Below are positions 42,038 through 54,337 of a stretch of 64,000 bases of DNA, one piece after another. The translations under genes and the position numbers were made by a program. Each line of letters starts with the position of its first letter. Positions within the stretch are counted from its first letter, which is position 1. Source of the DNA: Mytilus galloprovincialis (Eukaryota; Mollusca; Bivalvia; Mytilida; Mytilidae); contig NC_134851.1 of NCBI RefSeq assembly GCF_965363235.1, positions 57,292,833 through 57,356,832 on the forward strand, read 5' to 3'. The notes beneath the pieces were generated by a model, which did not search any database, was not told the DNA's origin, and worked only from the letters and a program-made list of their open reading frames with translations.

Positions 42038-43749
42038 AATCGTACAAGAACTCACTGGTGATAAGCCTTATTAGTAGGATGTATGAGGTAGAGGATTTAG
42101 TAACAGCCAGTGGTATTCATCAGAGAAACATAAGAACAGAAGCTGGTAATGACGTTAAAAGTGACGTTTGTCCTAAAGAACTTACTCAAAGCAGTGACTT
42201 AAAGACACATTTGAGAACACATACTGGTGAAAAATCTCATAAATGTGATGTTTGCAGTAAAGAATTTTTGACTGGTAGTAAACTTAAAGTACACAAGAGA
42301 ACACATACTGGAGATAAACCACATGCCTGTGATTTATGTGATAAACGTTTTAGTCAGCCTGGTAATTTAAAAAGACACATGTTAATACATACAGGTGATA
42401 AACCTCATACGTGTGATGTATGTGATCGACGGTTTAATCAGTATAGTACTTTACAGAGTCACATGAGAACACATACAGACAAAAAACGTCATGACTGTGA
42501 TTTATGTGGTGAATGGTTCAGCCAGTCTCGTTATTTAGAAAGTCACATGAGAATACATACTGTCGAAAAAACTCACGACTGTAATATATGTGGTAAAGGG
42601 TTTAGACTGCCAGATACTTTACAGAGACATATGCGTTTGCATACAAGTGATAAATTTCATAAGTGTGATGTATGTGGTAAACGGTTTAGTAAGCATAGTT
42701 ATTTGAAGACACACCTGACTATACACACAGGTGATAAACCTCATAAGTGTGATTTATGTGACAGACGGTTTAATCAGCGTGGTCATTTACAGAGACACAT
42801 GAAAACACATATTTGTGAAAAACCTTATAAATGTGATGTTTGTGATAAAGAATTTTCCCAAGGTAGTATCTTAATTAAACACATGAAAAAGCATACTGGA
42901 AATAATGTTTGTGATGACAGCGGTAACCAGTTTAGTCAGCTTGGTAATTTAAAGAGACACATGATAATACATTCAAGTGATAAACTTCGAAAATGTGATT
43001 TTTGTGATAAAAGATTTAAGCAGTACAGTAATTTACAGAGTCACATGAGAACACATACAGGCGATAAACCTCATGCCTGTGATTTATGTGGTAAACGGTT
43101 TAGCCAGCATGCTAATTTAAAGAGACATATGCGTATACATACAGGTGATAAACCTCATAAGTGTGATTTATGTGATCGACGGTTTAATCAGTATAGTACT
43201 TTACAGAGTCACATGAGAACACATGCAGACAAAAAACCTCATGTCTGTGATGTATGTGGTGAACAGTTCAGTCGTCCTCGTTATTTACAAAATCACATGA
43301 GAAAACATACAGGTGATAAACCTCTTGCATGTGATTTATGTGGTAAACGATTTAGTCTGTATGCTACTTTAAAGAGCCATATGCGTTTACATACAGGTGA
43401 TAAACTTCATAAGTGTGATTTATGTGATCAACTGTTTAATCAGTATAGCAGTTTACAGAGGCACATGAGAACACATACAGATGATAAATCTCATGACTGT
43501 CATGTATGTGGTGAACATTTCAGTCAGTTTCGTTTTTTACAAAGTCACATGAAAATACATACCAGTGGGAAACTCTACATTTGTACTGTATGTGGTAAAG
43601 GGTTTAGTGTACAACGTTCTTTAAAGACACACATGCCTATACATACAGGTGATAAACCTCATGAGTGTGATTTATGTGACAGACGGTTTAATCAGCGTGG
43701 TCATTTACAGAAACACATGAAATCACATATTTGTGAAAAACCCTTATAA
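42038..43749 (+). CDS. C2H2 zinc-finger protein, terminal exon (19 fingers)
   Basis: A pyrimidine tract and AG (TTTTTTGTTCTTTACAG, ending 42037) form a good splice acceptor, so this is taken as the last exon; an internal ATG lies at 42079. It encodes 19 tandem fingers, of which 17 have the full CX2CX12HX3H pattern. The first and tenth lack a Cys and may not bind zinc. Linkers are mostly TGDKPH rather than the usual TGEKPY. Fingers fall into recurring types (CDLCDRRFNQ, CDLCGKRFSQ, CDVCGE-FS), showing growth by block duplication. Such arrays bind DNA in the nucleus. No KRAB, SCAN or BTB domain is seen; any regulatory domain would be on upstream exons outside the recognisable sequence. The frame ends by a 1-nt insertion (see next entry). 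Confidence 0.85.
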
Positions 43750-44010
43750 ATGTGATGCTTGTGATACAGAATTTTCCCAAGGTAGTATCTTAATTAAACA
43801 CATGAAAAAGCATACTGGAGACAAAACTCATGTTTGTGATGAATTCGATTAACAGTTTAGTCAGCAAACTACTTTAAAGAGACATATGACTATACATTCA
43901 GGTGATAAACCTCACGAGTGTGATTTATGTGATCAACGGTTTAATCGGCATAGCAGTTTACAGAGGCACATGAGAACACATACCGATGACAAACCACACG
44001 ACTGTGAAGT
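43740..44010 (+). pseudogene. Frameshifted continuation of the zinc-finger array
   Basis: At 43740 the sequence AAAAACCCTTATAAATG has one C more than the paralogous segment at 42820, shifting the frame. The shifted frame continues with CDACDTEFSQGSILIKHMKKH, a damaged finger with a stop codon (CDEFD-stop), CDLCDQRFNRHSSLQRHMRTH and DDKPHDCEV-stop. These three fingers parallel fingers 9, 10 and 16 of the main array, so the slip truncated an originally longer protein. Confidence 0.8.
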
Positions 44011-44187
44011 ATAAAGGGTTTAATGTGATCACACGGTTTTTTAGTACAATTTTCCTCTGTAATAGGGAATATCTTTAAGTTTAAACTACTATCGATGTTT
44101 AACTATAATTGAGAAGAAAAATTAATTATTTTTTGAATTTTATAAAACCAAGAAAAAGTTTCAATTCATAAACTTTTGTCACCACAG

Positions 44188-44530
44188 CGAAGACCCGTAT
44201 GTAATAGGCCGCCCATTCAACTATCAGGGAATGTTGGGAGACACATGAGAACACATAGAGACAAAAAGCCTCATGACTGTCATGTATGTGGTGAACGGTT
44301 CAGTCGTCGTCGTTATTTACAAAGTCACATGAAAAAACATACCGATGACAAACCACACGACTGTGATGTATAAAGGGTTTAGTCTGCATGCTTCTATACC
44401 GAGCTATATGACTATACATATAGATCCGAAATCTCACAAGTGTGATTTATTTGATCAACGGTTAAATCAGCATAGTAATTTATAGAGATCCATAAGAACA
44501 CATACAGGTGATTAGCCGCATGAGTGTAAA
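44188..44530 (+). pseudogene. Detached zinc-finger remnants
   Basis: After about 180 nt of unrelated AT-rich sequence, finger codons resume (GRHMRTHRDKKPHDC, CHVCGERFSRRRYLQSHMKKH), followed by a stop in the DKPHDCDV linker and two heavily damaged fingers to about 44530 (TIHIDPKSHKCDL, then SHECK). Either the array was split by an insertion at about 44015-44185, or this is a second decaying duplicate. Confidence 0.75.
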
Positions 44531-45290
44531 TAATTCAAAATTTGGTGACTATGTTAAACGCATCTATCCCATTGAACTAGAGATAAAGGATACAACATAT
44601 ACAGTTAAGTCGGCCTTATATTTTGATTTCATCTAGAAATTGCCTAAGATGTTTGATTAAAAACAAAACTTTACGGCAAAAGAGATGATTTCAGCCTTTC
44701 AATTGTTAACTTTCCATTTCTAAGAAGCAACATTCCAGCAGCAGCTGCTTACGGTGTTTATGTCTTCCAATTGATACGATATTCCCGTGCTTGCATTTTC
44801 TATCATGCTTTTATTGAAAGAAGGCTACTGCTCGAAAGGAAGCTATTAAACCAAGAGTTCCAAATGGTGAAGTTGAAATCATCACTTCGTAAACTTTACG
44901 GACGCCATCACGAGTTGGTTGATCGTTATGGAATAAACGTTTCACAAATGATATCGGATATGTTCCTAACTAAAATTCCCTCATCCTTTTCATGAATGTG
45001 ACCTACCGAATTAGACTATTTACCGGATTTGTAATCACATAAGCAACACGACGCGTGCCACATGTGGAGCAGGATCTGCTTACCCTTCCGGAGAACCTGA
45101 GATCACCCCTAGTTTTTGGTGGGGTTCGTGTTGTTTATTCTTAAGTTTTCTATGTTGCGGCATGTGTACTATTGTTTGTCTGTCTGTCTTTTTCACTTTT
45201 AGGACTAGCGTTGTCAGTTTATTTTCGATTTATGAGTTTGACTATCACTCTGGTATCTTTCGTTCCTCTTTAATGTACGTGGTAATGCGT
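44531..45290 (+). pseudogene. PLE-B relic: RT C-terminal part and 3' UTR
   Basis: 44560-44600 reads RIYPIELEIKD; about 44775-44994 reads RYSRACIFYHAF, LLERKLLNQEFQMVKLKSSL, RKLYGRHHELVDRYGINVSQ, the C-terminal region of the PLE-B RT (compare RYSRACIS at 36290). Downstream comes the characteristic 3' UTR (GTGGAGCAGGATCTGCTTACC, CACCCCTAGTTTTTGGTGGG). It starts after the YIDD box has been lost, so it is non-functional. Confidence 0.75.
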
Positions 45291-48200
45291 TAACAAGATT
45301 AAGTGTTCAGGTCAAGCTTGTTATTTACATAGACATATGCGTGACAATTCGTATATATATTTCTCTAATTCTACGTCAATTTATCACTTTCTACACTCAT
45401 TGTGTAAAAAAATTAAGAGAAGACTTTATAAGTTAGCAATATGATTAAAATTCCGATCTATCTAAACTCTCTTATACATATAAAATGTATAAGATCTGAT
45501 GCACAGTATAGATGTTTTACTTTATAATATAAATAAGAAGATATGGTGTGAATGCCAATGAGACAATTCTCCATTTAAGTCACACTGAGTGTATAAAAAG
45601 CTACCAAATTTTAATTATCTTGCATAGTGTATCACCCCTTTGCATATTGAAGCAAATACAAAATAGGTTAAAACTAGCTTTTGTCATGTTTGTAATACAT
45701 TTAGACTTTTGCAAAATGATGTGGATGTGTTTACCATTGCCCTTTAAAAAAGTATATTTTTCACAATTTTTCGTTAATCTTTTACATAAATCTTCTCTGA
45801 AACTACTTGCCTAAATTTAACCAAACTTGGCAATAATCATCATTAAGATACACGTATCTAGTTTATAAAATGTGTCAATGATCCCATCCGGCAACCAAGA
45901 TGGCAGCTGAGGCTAAAAATAGAAGATAGGATATAATGTAGATTTTGGCTTAAATCTCTGAAACCAAAGCATTGAGAGCTAATCTTAAATCGGTTAAACT
46001 ATACATGTATCAGGCCAGGATCTATCTGCCCTGAAATTTTCTAACAAATCAGACAACCCATTGTTGGATTATTATTTTTACAAATTTAATGTGGCGTAGT
46101 TACTTCAAAACATTTATTTTATCGGATGGCCATACAGACAAAAATCTGTTCATATTTTTGTTTGATTTGAAGATAAATGACGAAAGTTGCCAAAGATTCA
46201 AAATTAAAATTGTAGCGTAGTGCGTCCTGTGGTTTATAAACAGAATTATGTACTAGTTTTTCAATATGCATTTGTTATTTATACAACTGTATATCAGTGT
46301 TGTTTGTAAATATATATATATAGCAGTCTGGTTTTCTTTTGAACAATAATGAATTCATCTAGGTCACATGTATACTTCCTGAGAGGAATTCTATTCAAAT
46401 GGATGTTTGATTAAAGGAAAGATTTTCCAAAAATGGCTCATCCATTCAAACAACCAACATACTTGTTTTTTAAAAGTGGTTTACAAATGTTTATATTTTT
46501 TTTAGAATTCTGTCTATGTAAAACGAACACCAACATGTATATACGATATATTGCAATGTGCAACTTTCCATAATCAGTTATTAAAGCTTTTGTACTCTTG
46601 AGGGATTGTTTTACTGCAACAATTTTGTGAATTTTTAATTAGTCATTTGTAGCATATAAGTTACAAAGTAATTATTCATATGTTATTCAGACAAAATTGT
46701 ACTCCTTTTGTAGGATTAAACCTGTGAAATTTTAATTGGATACATTTTAAGAGGAAATTTATGAATTTGTTATTTTTTCACAAGAGAAGATATGAAGTTT
46801 TACAAGTTTTTTTTTTATTTGTTTCTTGTTTTGAATTAGAGGAGTTTTCTTTCATATTTGTAAAATAATTTTAATTTAGATATTTGCATTCATATCAAAA
46901 CCTATGCCTTGTAATCAAAGCCTGATAAGTGCTTTAAAATGGTATGGTAGAAAATATTAATTAATAAAAATTGTAAATACTAATTATTTTGTACATGAAG
47001 TATGCCTATTTAAATATATGTAAATTAAAGATGTGCTATATTTAGATATATTTATATTCTAGTTCTTTTAATTGGGCATTTTTTATGTTTTTTTCTTTTG
47101 TCCTTGCTTCCTTGACTTAAGGCTGTTTGGAGTAGAATTATTATTCTTAAATGTATTTATATTTTTCATAGAAACTGTCAAGAAATCGTACATATATTTA
47201 CACTTTCAGCATGTTTACTTTGCTCAAGATTAAAGGGTTATTGCATGAATATTGGGAAATATTGTCCCGAGTAGAATTTTATATTGCACGAGCTTGCGAG
47301 TGCAATATATGTTCTACAAGGGACAATATTCCCCAATATTCATGCAATAACCCTTTTATTGTATAGCAATATAATATTTGAAAGTAAAAATTGGTTTAAA
47401 CTAAGATTTTGTCGTTGATGACGTTATGAATTTTGAAGATTTATTGCACTAGTGCAATATTGGAATTTATTGCACGCTAACTTTTGGTTATTTTCTGTTG
47501 GAAATATTATATTGCTATGCAATAATTATGAAGTATTAATTAAGGCTTTGTCACTGTTAAGGATGAACTAAGGTGAAATTAAAAAAAAAATCCAGAAATT
47601 AAAATTAAAGTGAAATTAAAACAATTAAGAAATTAAAATAATTTAAGTTGGAAGAAAATGAGATAAGGAATAAAATAAGCTAAAAATATTGATAGGTTAT
47701 AGAGCTCCTATTCGAGATATTTTGATTTTAAAAAATGGCGGGAAAAGGCTGACTCAGACTCATATATCTTATATTTGCATATGTATTATTAGGGTCTCAA
47801 ATTGAGAGAAAAGAAATCTAAAATTGCTTAATGAAATCTTTCATGTATATGAAAGCATGATGGATGTTATGGGGCAAAATATTTTACCCTGTATTTAAGG
47901 GAAAAAAACAAAAATCCAAAAACATCTGACACAAATTCCCAAACCTCACCTAAGTACACCTTTAAAAAAAGAATATTTGTTTGAACAATGTTGTCAACTT
48001 TCATACAGGCAGATTTACACTGTCCAATCATTTTTAAAATCATTTGCAGTTAATTCGTAGTTTTATAAGAGGATTATTTTCTTGAATTTTGCAAGTACAA
48101 AGATGTTCTTTTTTTTATATATATAAATGCATTAACAGCATTTTAAAATTGTGCCTAAAATCATAGTGACATAGTGATCAAGATATTTACTTCTAAAAAG

Positions 48201-48480
48201 TGAATGGCTAGAAAAAACATTTGCAATTTAGCATTGATTCGTAATTGTGTGAGAGAATGCATTACTTGAATTTTTCAATTACAAAAAAAAAATTCTTCAT
48301 ATTTATATTTTTTTTTTATATATATATATATATATATATTACAAATGTTTATCTTTGTTTAACAGATATTTTCAGTACAACATGATACCAAACAATTTGT
48401 TGGATGTCACTAATCAGGAGATTTTCTTCATTTTTTTTTACACAATTTCATATTTTATGTAGAGGATATTTCATGCTTTT
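45291..48480. other. Non-coding AT-rich sequence with a large hairpin
   Basis: Contains a fragment of the GAGACAACTCTCCAT repeat at about 45535-45600. No frame (for example 45548-45814) has recognisable content. Microsatellite-like TA runs occur at about 46310 and 48315-48338. Confidence 0.45.
47232..47356. repeat. Long near-perfect hairpin
   Basis: AAAGGGTTATTGCATGAATA (47232 on) pairs with its inverse ending at 47356. Inside it, ATTGTCCC pairs with GGGACAAT, and ATATTGCACGAGC with GCGAGTGCAATAT across a short loop, giving about 55-bp arms. Just right of it another pair (TAGCAATATAATATTT at about 47363, AAATATTATATTGCTA at about 47503) forms an adjacent foldback. Confidence 0.8.
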
Positions 48481-49230
48481 TATACGCCCGGGACGGGACG
48501 TATTATGGTATACCGTTGTCCGTCCGTCCGCCCGTCGTCCACACTTCGGACAATTAATCAAAAACGCTTTCACTATTTCCATGAAACTTTGGTGAATTGT
48601 TTATATCTATTGACGTAAGCTCCCTTTCGTTTTTTTTTAATTTCAGATTTTAAGTTTTGGATTTATGGGGCTTTATTCATAAAAAGGGGGATTTTCAACA
48701 CTTCGGACAATAACTCAAAAAGGCTTTCACCAATGTCCATGAAACTTTAGTGAATTGTTTATGTCTATTGACGTAAGCTCCCTTTCGTTTTTTTTTAAAA
48801 TTCAGATTTTAAGTTTGGGATTTATGCGGCTTTTTTCATAAAAAGGGGGGATTTTCAACACTCCGGACAATAACTCAAAAAGGCTTTCACCAATGTCCAT
48901 GAAATTTGGTAAATTGTTCACATGTATTGATGTAAGCTCCCTTTCAATTTTTATTAATTACAGATTTTAAGTTTTGGATTTATAGGGTTTAATTCATAAA
49001 AAAGGGGGATTTTTAACACTTCCGACAATAACTCAAAAATGCTTTCACCAATGTCCATGAAACTTTGGTGTTTTGTTTATATCTATTGATGTAAGCTCCC
49101 TTTCAATTTTTATAAATTTCAGATTTTACATTTCCGTGTTATGAATTTTTATGCTTAAAAAAGGGGGGATTTTCCAATAAAAGACAAGTTAAAAGAGCAA
49201 CGGGCGTATCATGCGCTAAAGCGCAGCCCT
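48481..49230 (+). mobile_element. Pearl/Helitron-like element with four ~160-bp core units
   Basis: ATACGCCCG at 48482-48490 and CGGGCGTAT at 49201-49209 are inverse. The 3' end has a perfect hairpin TGCGCT-AA-AGCGCA at 49212-49225. Core landmarks CACTTCGGACAAT at 48541, 48700, 48860 and 49018 give periods of 158-160 bp. Same plan as 39741-41866 but a different core sequence. No coding capacity. Confidence 0.75.
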
Positions 49231-51404
49231 TTATTTGTTTTGCCGTCAACTTTTTTATCTATGCAAAACACAATTATCAAATTCAGGAGAATTTTATTCA
49301 AATTATTTTTAAGTTGGTACCAAACACCTTGACTAAAAAGAAATTGGCTCGTTTAATTTTCATAAAATTTGGAGAACATATTATATTACTTTGACATTTG
49401 GAATTGAACCAACAACTATCTCTAAAAAATATCTTTGGATATATAGCTGTTTGGCAACACCCAATTTTGAACATCTAGAAGCTTAATATTTCCTTAACAA
49501 TAGAACGTGATTAAAACGTTCAGCTGATTTTTACCGAGTTATCTCCCTGTAGTGTTAGGTAGCACATTGAGACTTCTTCTTGCACATGGTTGCTAAGCTT
49601 ATTTTTATCTGATAGTTTTGTTATTTAATTTATGAGCTTTTGTATATTGGATCCATCACAGAAGGATTTACTGAGTTCCTCTTAGGGCTAAATCGCCATA
49701 AGATTACCCTTTTTAGACAAAATACTAACACTACAATCTATTAGTTTGAGATATTCTAGCTTTGGGAGCAAGGATTAAGCAAAGTCAGTTTGTTTTTCTT
49801 CATTTATTATTTCCCTAATTGTAGATATTTATATTTTGTGTGTTTTTATTTTCCATTGTTAAGTTTTATGTTGTTTTTGTTTTGTTTTTGGTGCTTATTC
49901 ACTAGAAACAATCAGAACTTATATCATGATGATATTAAAACAAAATAAAATAAATCACTGTTTTTTTGTTTATGTTGACATGGCAAACCTTTGAAAATAT
50001 GCTGCTACATTTATCATTAACTTTACCAATCCTACTGCACTCGTGTTAAACGTTTTGAAGAAGGTTAAAAGAGCGTCTTGAACTTCTTCTGTAATTGATC
50101 TGTCATCCTGAAAATGTATGAAATACTTGCAAGCAACAACTATAAATCAATCAAATTGATATGCTAATATTTAAATCTATACAAATTCTTTACTAGTAAA
50201 AGAATGTGCTTACATTTGGATGAGATCTATTGTAAAAAAAAAATAATAATGAAAAAATGAATGAGTAAATTTCATGAGACAGCATCCCAACAAACATTAA
50301 AACTTGCAAAGAAATCTACAAGAACTCTTCTTCCACCATCCGTTTTATAGATATCACTCATAATTAGCTATATGATAACTATATTTGTTATATTGATTCC
50401 TAGCTTGCAATGTCTACATGTCTATCAGACAGAGTTCACCTTACCCTGACCTCATTTCATGGATCAGTGATTAACGTTGAAAGTTATTTGATTAGGTCAA
50501 TTATGTTTGGTGCCATATAACACTGCTCTTAACAATGACGAACTGGAGATAACAACAATGTAACAACCGTTTGGAGAGATATTGGACTCTCTTGAAACTG
50601 AAAACTTTAACATTGTTTAAGATAATGAATAGTTCGTCCTACATCAGAAAGGATGTCAAAATTCCTTTCTGCAGTAGAACATATCTTTAACAACCAAAAT
50701 CAAGCCACAGCAAGAGATTTTCTGCAAACATTGTGTATTACGGCTTTATGCATAGAACGAATTCCAAATGCAAGACTCTATATGAGACTAATTCAGTAAA
50801 ACCTCCTTTGTATATTTTCAAAATTTAGGAATAAATTGACACACAAAAATTCCTTTTTTAAAAACATCTAAAAGGTCACCTCAGATGGTGGTAAACAAAA
50901 GAAAATTTTGTTATGGGCAGATCAATAACGTCAATAACAATAACAACAGACACATCAAAATCAGGGTATTATCTCCCCTGTAATGGCAGCCACCATGTAA
51001 TTTTTTTAAGTCCGGGGAAAACAACAAAATACTCAATGAATATATAATAGAAATACTTAAACGATTGCAAAAATCATAAACAGAAAATCGTCTAGAGGTT
51101 TTACTTAGTTCAAAGACATTTATTACGCAATTTTCAATCGTGGTATTGTGACATAGTTTCATCGCTTCATCGTTGATATTTTTGTTTACATGTTACTTCA
51201 TACATGTACATGCGTATGTATACCCACCGATTTGTCTAATACCAAAAATACTACAACACATGACGATTGTCAGTTAATTCTTATACATTGGCCACGCATA
51301 CATTGGTACACAAGTACATACTCGATTATCCAAAGAGTCTGACAGTCAGGGAGTATCTATTACACTAACAAAAAACAAACCTTTTTCTTTCAAATTCAGC
51401 AGTA
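49231..51404. other. Non-coding AT-rich sequence
   Basis: No recognisable gene, RNA or repeat structure. The minus frame 50911-51162 (83 codons) has no recognisable domain. Confidence 0.45.
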
Positions 51405-51409
51405 TTCAA

Positions 51410-51655
51410 TCTGACTGCATGGTTTTTATCGACAAACATTTTAAAGAGAAAGGGTTTTCTAAAGAAACTAGAAAATTACTTAAAGCCTCATGGCGCTCTG
51501 AGACTCGAACAGATCACTTTGTCAAATTTAAAAAGTTCAATAGCTGGTGTAGAAGACGGAACATTGCTCCCTATATTGCCTCTCTGATTGATGTAGTTGT
51601 GTTATTGACAAAAATTAACATATTTCCTTATTTTTATACTAAGTTTCAAACATAG
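51410..51655 (+). pseudogene. Exon relic of a tyrosine recombinase (core-binding domain)
   Basis: A pyrimidine-rich stretch with AG (TTTTTCTTTCAAATTCAGCAG) precedes an open frame FSKETRKLLKASWRSETRT, then KFKKFNSWCRRRNIAPY. This is the pattern of the N-terminal SAM-like domain of eukaryotic tyrosine recombinases (DIRS/Ngaro or Crypton proteins): two helices with W-R and FxxWC signatures. It resembles the corresponding part of the recombinase at 8893-8429 in layout but not in sequence. The catalytic domain is absent downstream. Confidence 0.55.
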
Positions 51656-52136
51656 ACGTCAAGCTACTGTATATTCTGCAAATTGAAATGTTACAACATC
51701 AGCAAACATGATTTATATCAAATTTCAAGCAGGGAGAGTTTTTTTTATAATTACTTTACGTCTGTTGTTTCTATTTTCTTTTCTTTGCTTGTACATGTAC
51801 CCCGAAACCATTAGGAAACGTTGCATCAAGTTTTTCAGTACCACTTTAAGATATTCGTATGTCCAGTTTAACATGTATTTTGTTTTATTTTGTTACACTA
51901 TTTTTTCGGTCAAGGGTGTAGATTGGTACTTAGTATAACCTTTAAACCATTTGTTTGCATCTGTCTTAAGTCAGGAAACTGATGTTCAGTGGTCGTTTGT
52001 TGATGTTGTTCATAAGTGGATCTCGTTTCTCGTTTTTTTATATAGATTAAATCGTTGACTTTTCTGTTTGAATGGTTTTACACTTGTAACTTTTTGGCCC
52101 TTTATAGCTTGCTATTGAGTCAAGGCTACCTGAAGA
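51656..52136. other. Non-coding AT-rich sequence
   Basis: The open frame 51708-51938 is hydrophobic and low-complexity, with no support as a gene. No repeat is recognised up to the hammerhead array. Confidence 0.4.
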
Positions 52137-52175
52137 ATAAACTCATCATAGATATAAGGACTAAATTTAGTATAT

Positions 52176-52219
52176 ACGCCAGACGAACGTTTCGTCTACA
52201 AAAGACTCATCAGTGACGC
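52176..52219 (-). ncRNA. Hammerhead ribozyme, family ii, copy a
   Basis: On the minus strand: stem I GCGTCA/TGGCGT, core CTGATGA, stem II GTCT/AGAC with a TTTGT-type loop, GAA, stem III ACGTTCGT (ACG/CGT around TT), predicted cleavage after the C of GUC (52182). All core residues intact. Confidence 0.82.
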
Positions 52220-52540
52220 TCGAATCCCAAAAAATTAAAAAAGGCCTAATAAAGTACGAAGTTGAAGAGCATTGAGGACCAAAATTCCTAAAAGTTTTGC
52301 CAAATACAGCTAAGATAATCTATGCCTGAGGTAGAAAAGCCTTAGTATTTCAAAAAATTCAAAAATTTGTAAACAGTAAATTTATGAATATAACCATATC
52401 AATGACAATTCATGTCAGCACAAAAAGTGCTGACTACTGGGCTTGTGATACCCTCGGGGAAATAAATCTCCAGCAGCATTGGCATCGACCCAGTGGTTGT
52501 AAATAAACTCATATTGGTAAAAGGACTAAATTTAGTATAT

Positions 52541-52584
52541 ACGCCAGACGCACGTTTCGTCTACAAAAGACTCATCAGTGACGC
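52541..52584 (-). ncRNA. Hammerhead ribozyme, family ii, copy b
   Basis: As copy a, but stem III is ACGTGCGT, keeping three pairs. Core, stem I and stem II intact. Cleavage GUC at 52547. Confidence 0.82.
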
Positions 52585-52905
52585 TCGAATCCAAAAAAGT
52601 TAAAAAGGCCAAATAAAGTACGAAGTTGAAGAGCATTGATGACCAAAATTCCTAAAAGTTATGCCACATACAGCTAAGGTAATCTATGTCTTAGGTAGAA
52701 AAACCTTAGTATTTCAAAAAATTTAAAAATTTGTAAACAGTAAATTTATAAATATAACCATATCAATGACAATTCATGTCAGCACAAAATGTGCTGACTA
52801 CTGGGCTTGTGATACCCTCGGGGAAATAAACCTCCATCAGCAGTGGCATCGACCCAGTGATTGTAAATAAACTCATCATAGATACAAGGATTAAATTTAG
52901 TATAT

Positions 52906-52949
52906 ACGCCAGATGCACGTTTCGTCTACAAAAGACTCATCAGTGACGC
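52906..52949 (-). ncRNA. Hammerhead ribozyme, family ii, copy c (weakened)
   Basis: Same core, stem I and stem II, but stem III is ACGTGCAT, where a C-A opposition replaces a C-G pair next to the cleavage site (AUC). Probably less active. Confidence 0.75.
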
Positions 52950-53090
52950 TCGAATCCAAAAAAAGTTAAAAAGGCCAAATAAAGTATGAAGACCGCTGTT
53001 TGACCTATAATGGTTTACTTTTACATATTGTGACTTGAACGGAGAGTTCAACTTGTCTCAATGGCACTCATTCGCATCTTCTTATATCTA

Positions 53091-54150
53091 TTTGAGCCTC
53101 TAACAGTCTGATAGCTTACGACTACGTCACATAGTAACCGGTGATATGATGACGTTTTTGAGGTTCCAATTGGGGATAAAAACGTCGTATATACCCCGGC
53201 AGTTTCCTGAATATATACTGACATCTCTGTGTTGTTATCCAATCACAAACCTCGACACATTTATAATCCGTAATATATACATTTAGAGGTAGGAAAATAA
53301 GTAAGTGAGATATCTGAGAATGAGACGTCCTCTTGTATACACATATGTCTGAGGTCAATCAAGCATTTGCATCTTACATCTTGTATTTTTTCTTTGCTCT
53401 TAATCAAACTGTCATGACCTTTTCTGGTAGGTAAAGGTTGTTAAGATGTTTGATACACTGTTCATTATACTACAACGTTTCTATCAATAAATAAACTTAA
53501 TCAGAAATATATAGTGCTTATGAATAATTTAAAGAAAGTAAACATCGAAACCTTTGAAATCAACAGTTCAACTATTGGACTAAGAATCAATCAAGTTACT
53601 TTTTACAATCCATATAAAATACTACACTTTTTGGTGAAGGGCCAGCTTTTACCAGTTTAATCCACCATTTTCTACATACGAAAATGACGGTACCAAGTCC
53701 GAAATATTACAGTTGTTATCCAGTCGTTTTATTTGTTTGAGCTTTTGATTTGTCATTTTGGGTAGGGACTTTTTTTTTTTTTTTAAATTTTCCTCGGAGT
53801 TCAGTATATGTATGAAGTTCTCTAAGTACGTTTTTGTTCTTATCTGCACAGTTACAAAATGCCATACTGCCTTACAACTACATATGGAAGTTTAATGTTC
53901 ACTGAAGTATTTCTATACATCAAGGATTTCCGGGCCTTTTCCCTCATTTACCTGGATTAAATCCTTCCTCGCCATGGTCGTCCTAATTTAAAGTATTGCC
54001 TTACTAAATTAATTCGTACAAATAGGACAAAATTCTAAAATAAGTGTGGTTGCTCGCAGTCTCTATCAAACAATGCTAAATAAAATACAACTCTGATGTC
54101 ATTTGTGTTCAAAGAAATTGTTGTACATCGTCTAATGAAAAAAGAACTTA
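53091..54150. other. Non-coding sequence with a repeat fragment
   Basis: 53650-53830 is a copy of the dispersed repeat also at 36830-37030 and, inverted, at 55640 and 57405. Small frames (53048-53242, 53122-53358, 54096-54290) are not supported as genes. Confidence 0.45.
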
Positions 54151-54337
54151 AATACGGATTTTTTGTGTTATTAAATTTGCTGTTACAAAATGTTATAAAT
54201 TATCATAAATTAAGGAATGTATCTCCCTCAAGCAAAGCTCTGATTCCTTTTACGGATTTGGCCATACTTTTTGGAACTTTTGGATTATAGCTCTTCATCT
54301 TTTATATAAATTTGGATTTTACATATTTTGGCCACGA

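Larger units (their letters stand above)
52137..52990 (-). mobile_element. Hammerhead-ribozyme array, family ii (2.3 units, minus strand)
   Basis: Tandem units of 365 bp (ribozymes at 52176, 52541 and 52906). On the minus strand each unit has the hammerhead, about 70 nt further the CCACTGGGTCGATGCC and GGAGATTTATTTCC-CCGAGGGTATCAC domain, then a body with GCTGACATGAATTGTCATTG. The 3' end (52137) lies 45 nt past the last cleavage site; the 5' end near 52990 is truncated within a unit. No coding capacity. It adjoins an inverted copy of the GAGACAAC repeat at 52990-53090. Confidence 0.82.

Noticed and set aside
50911..51162. 83-residue minus-strand frame with a Leu-rich end
   Set aside because: Single short frame in AT-rich sequence, no motif, no flanking signals.
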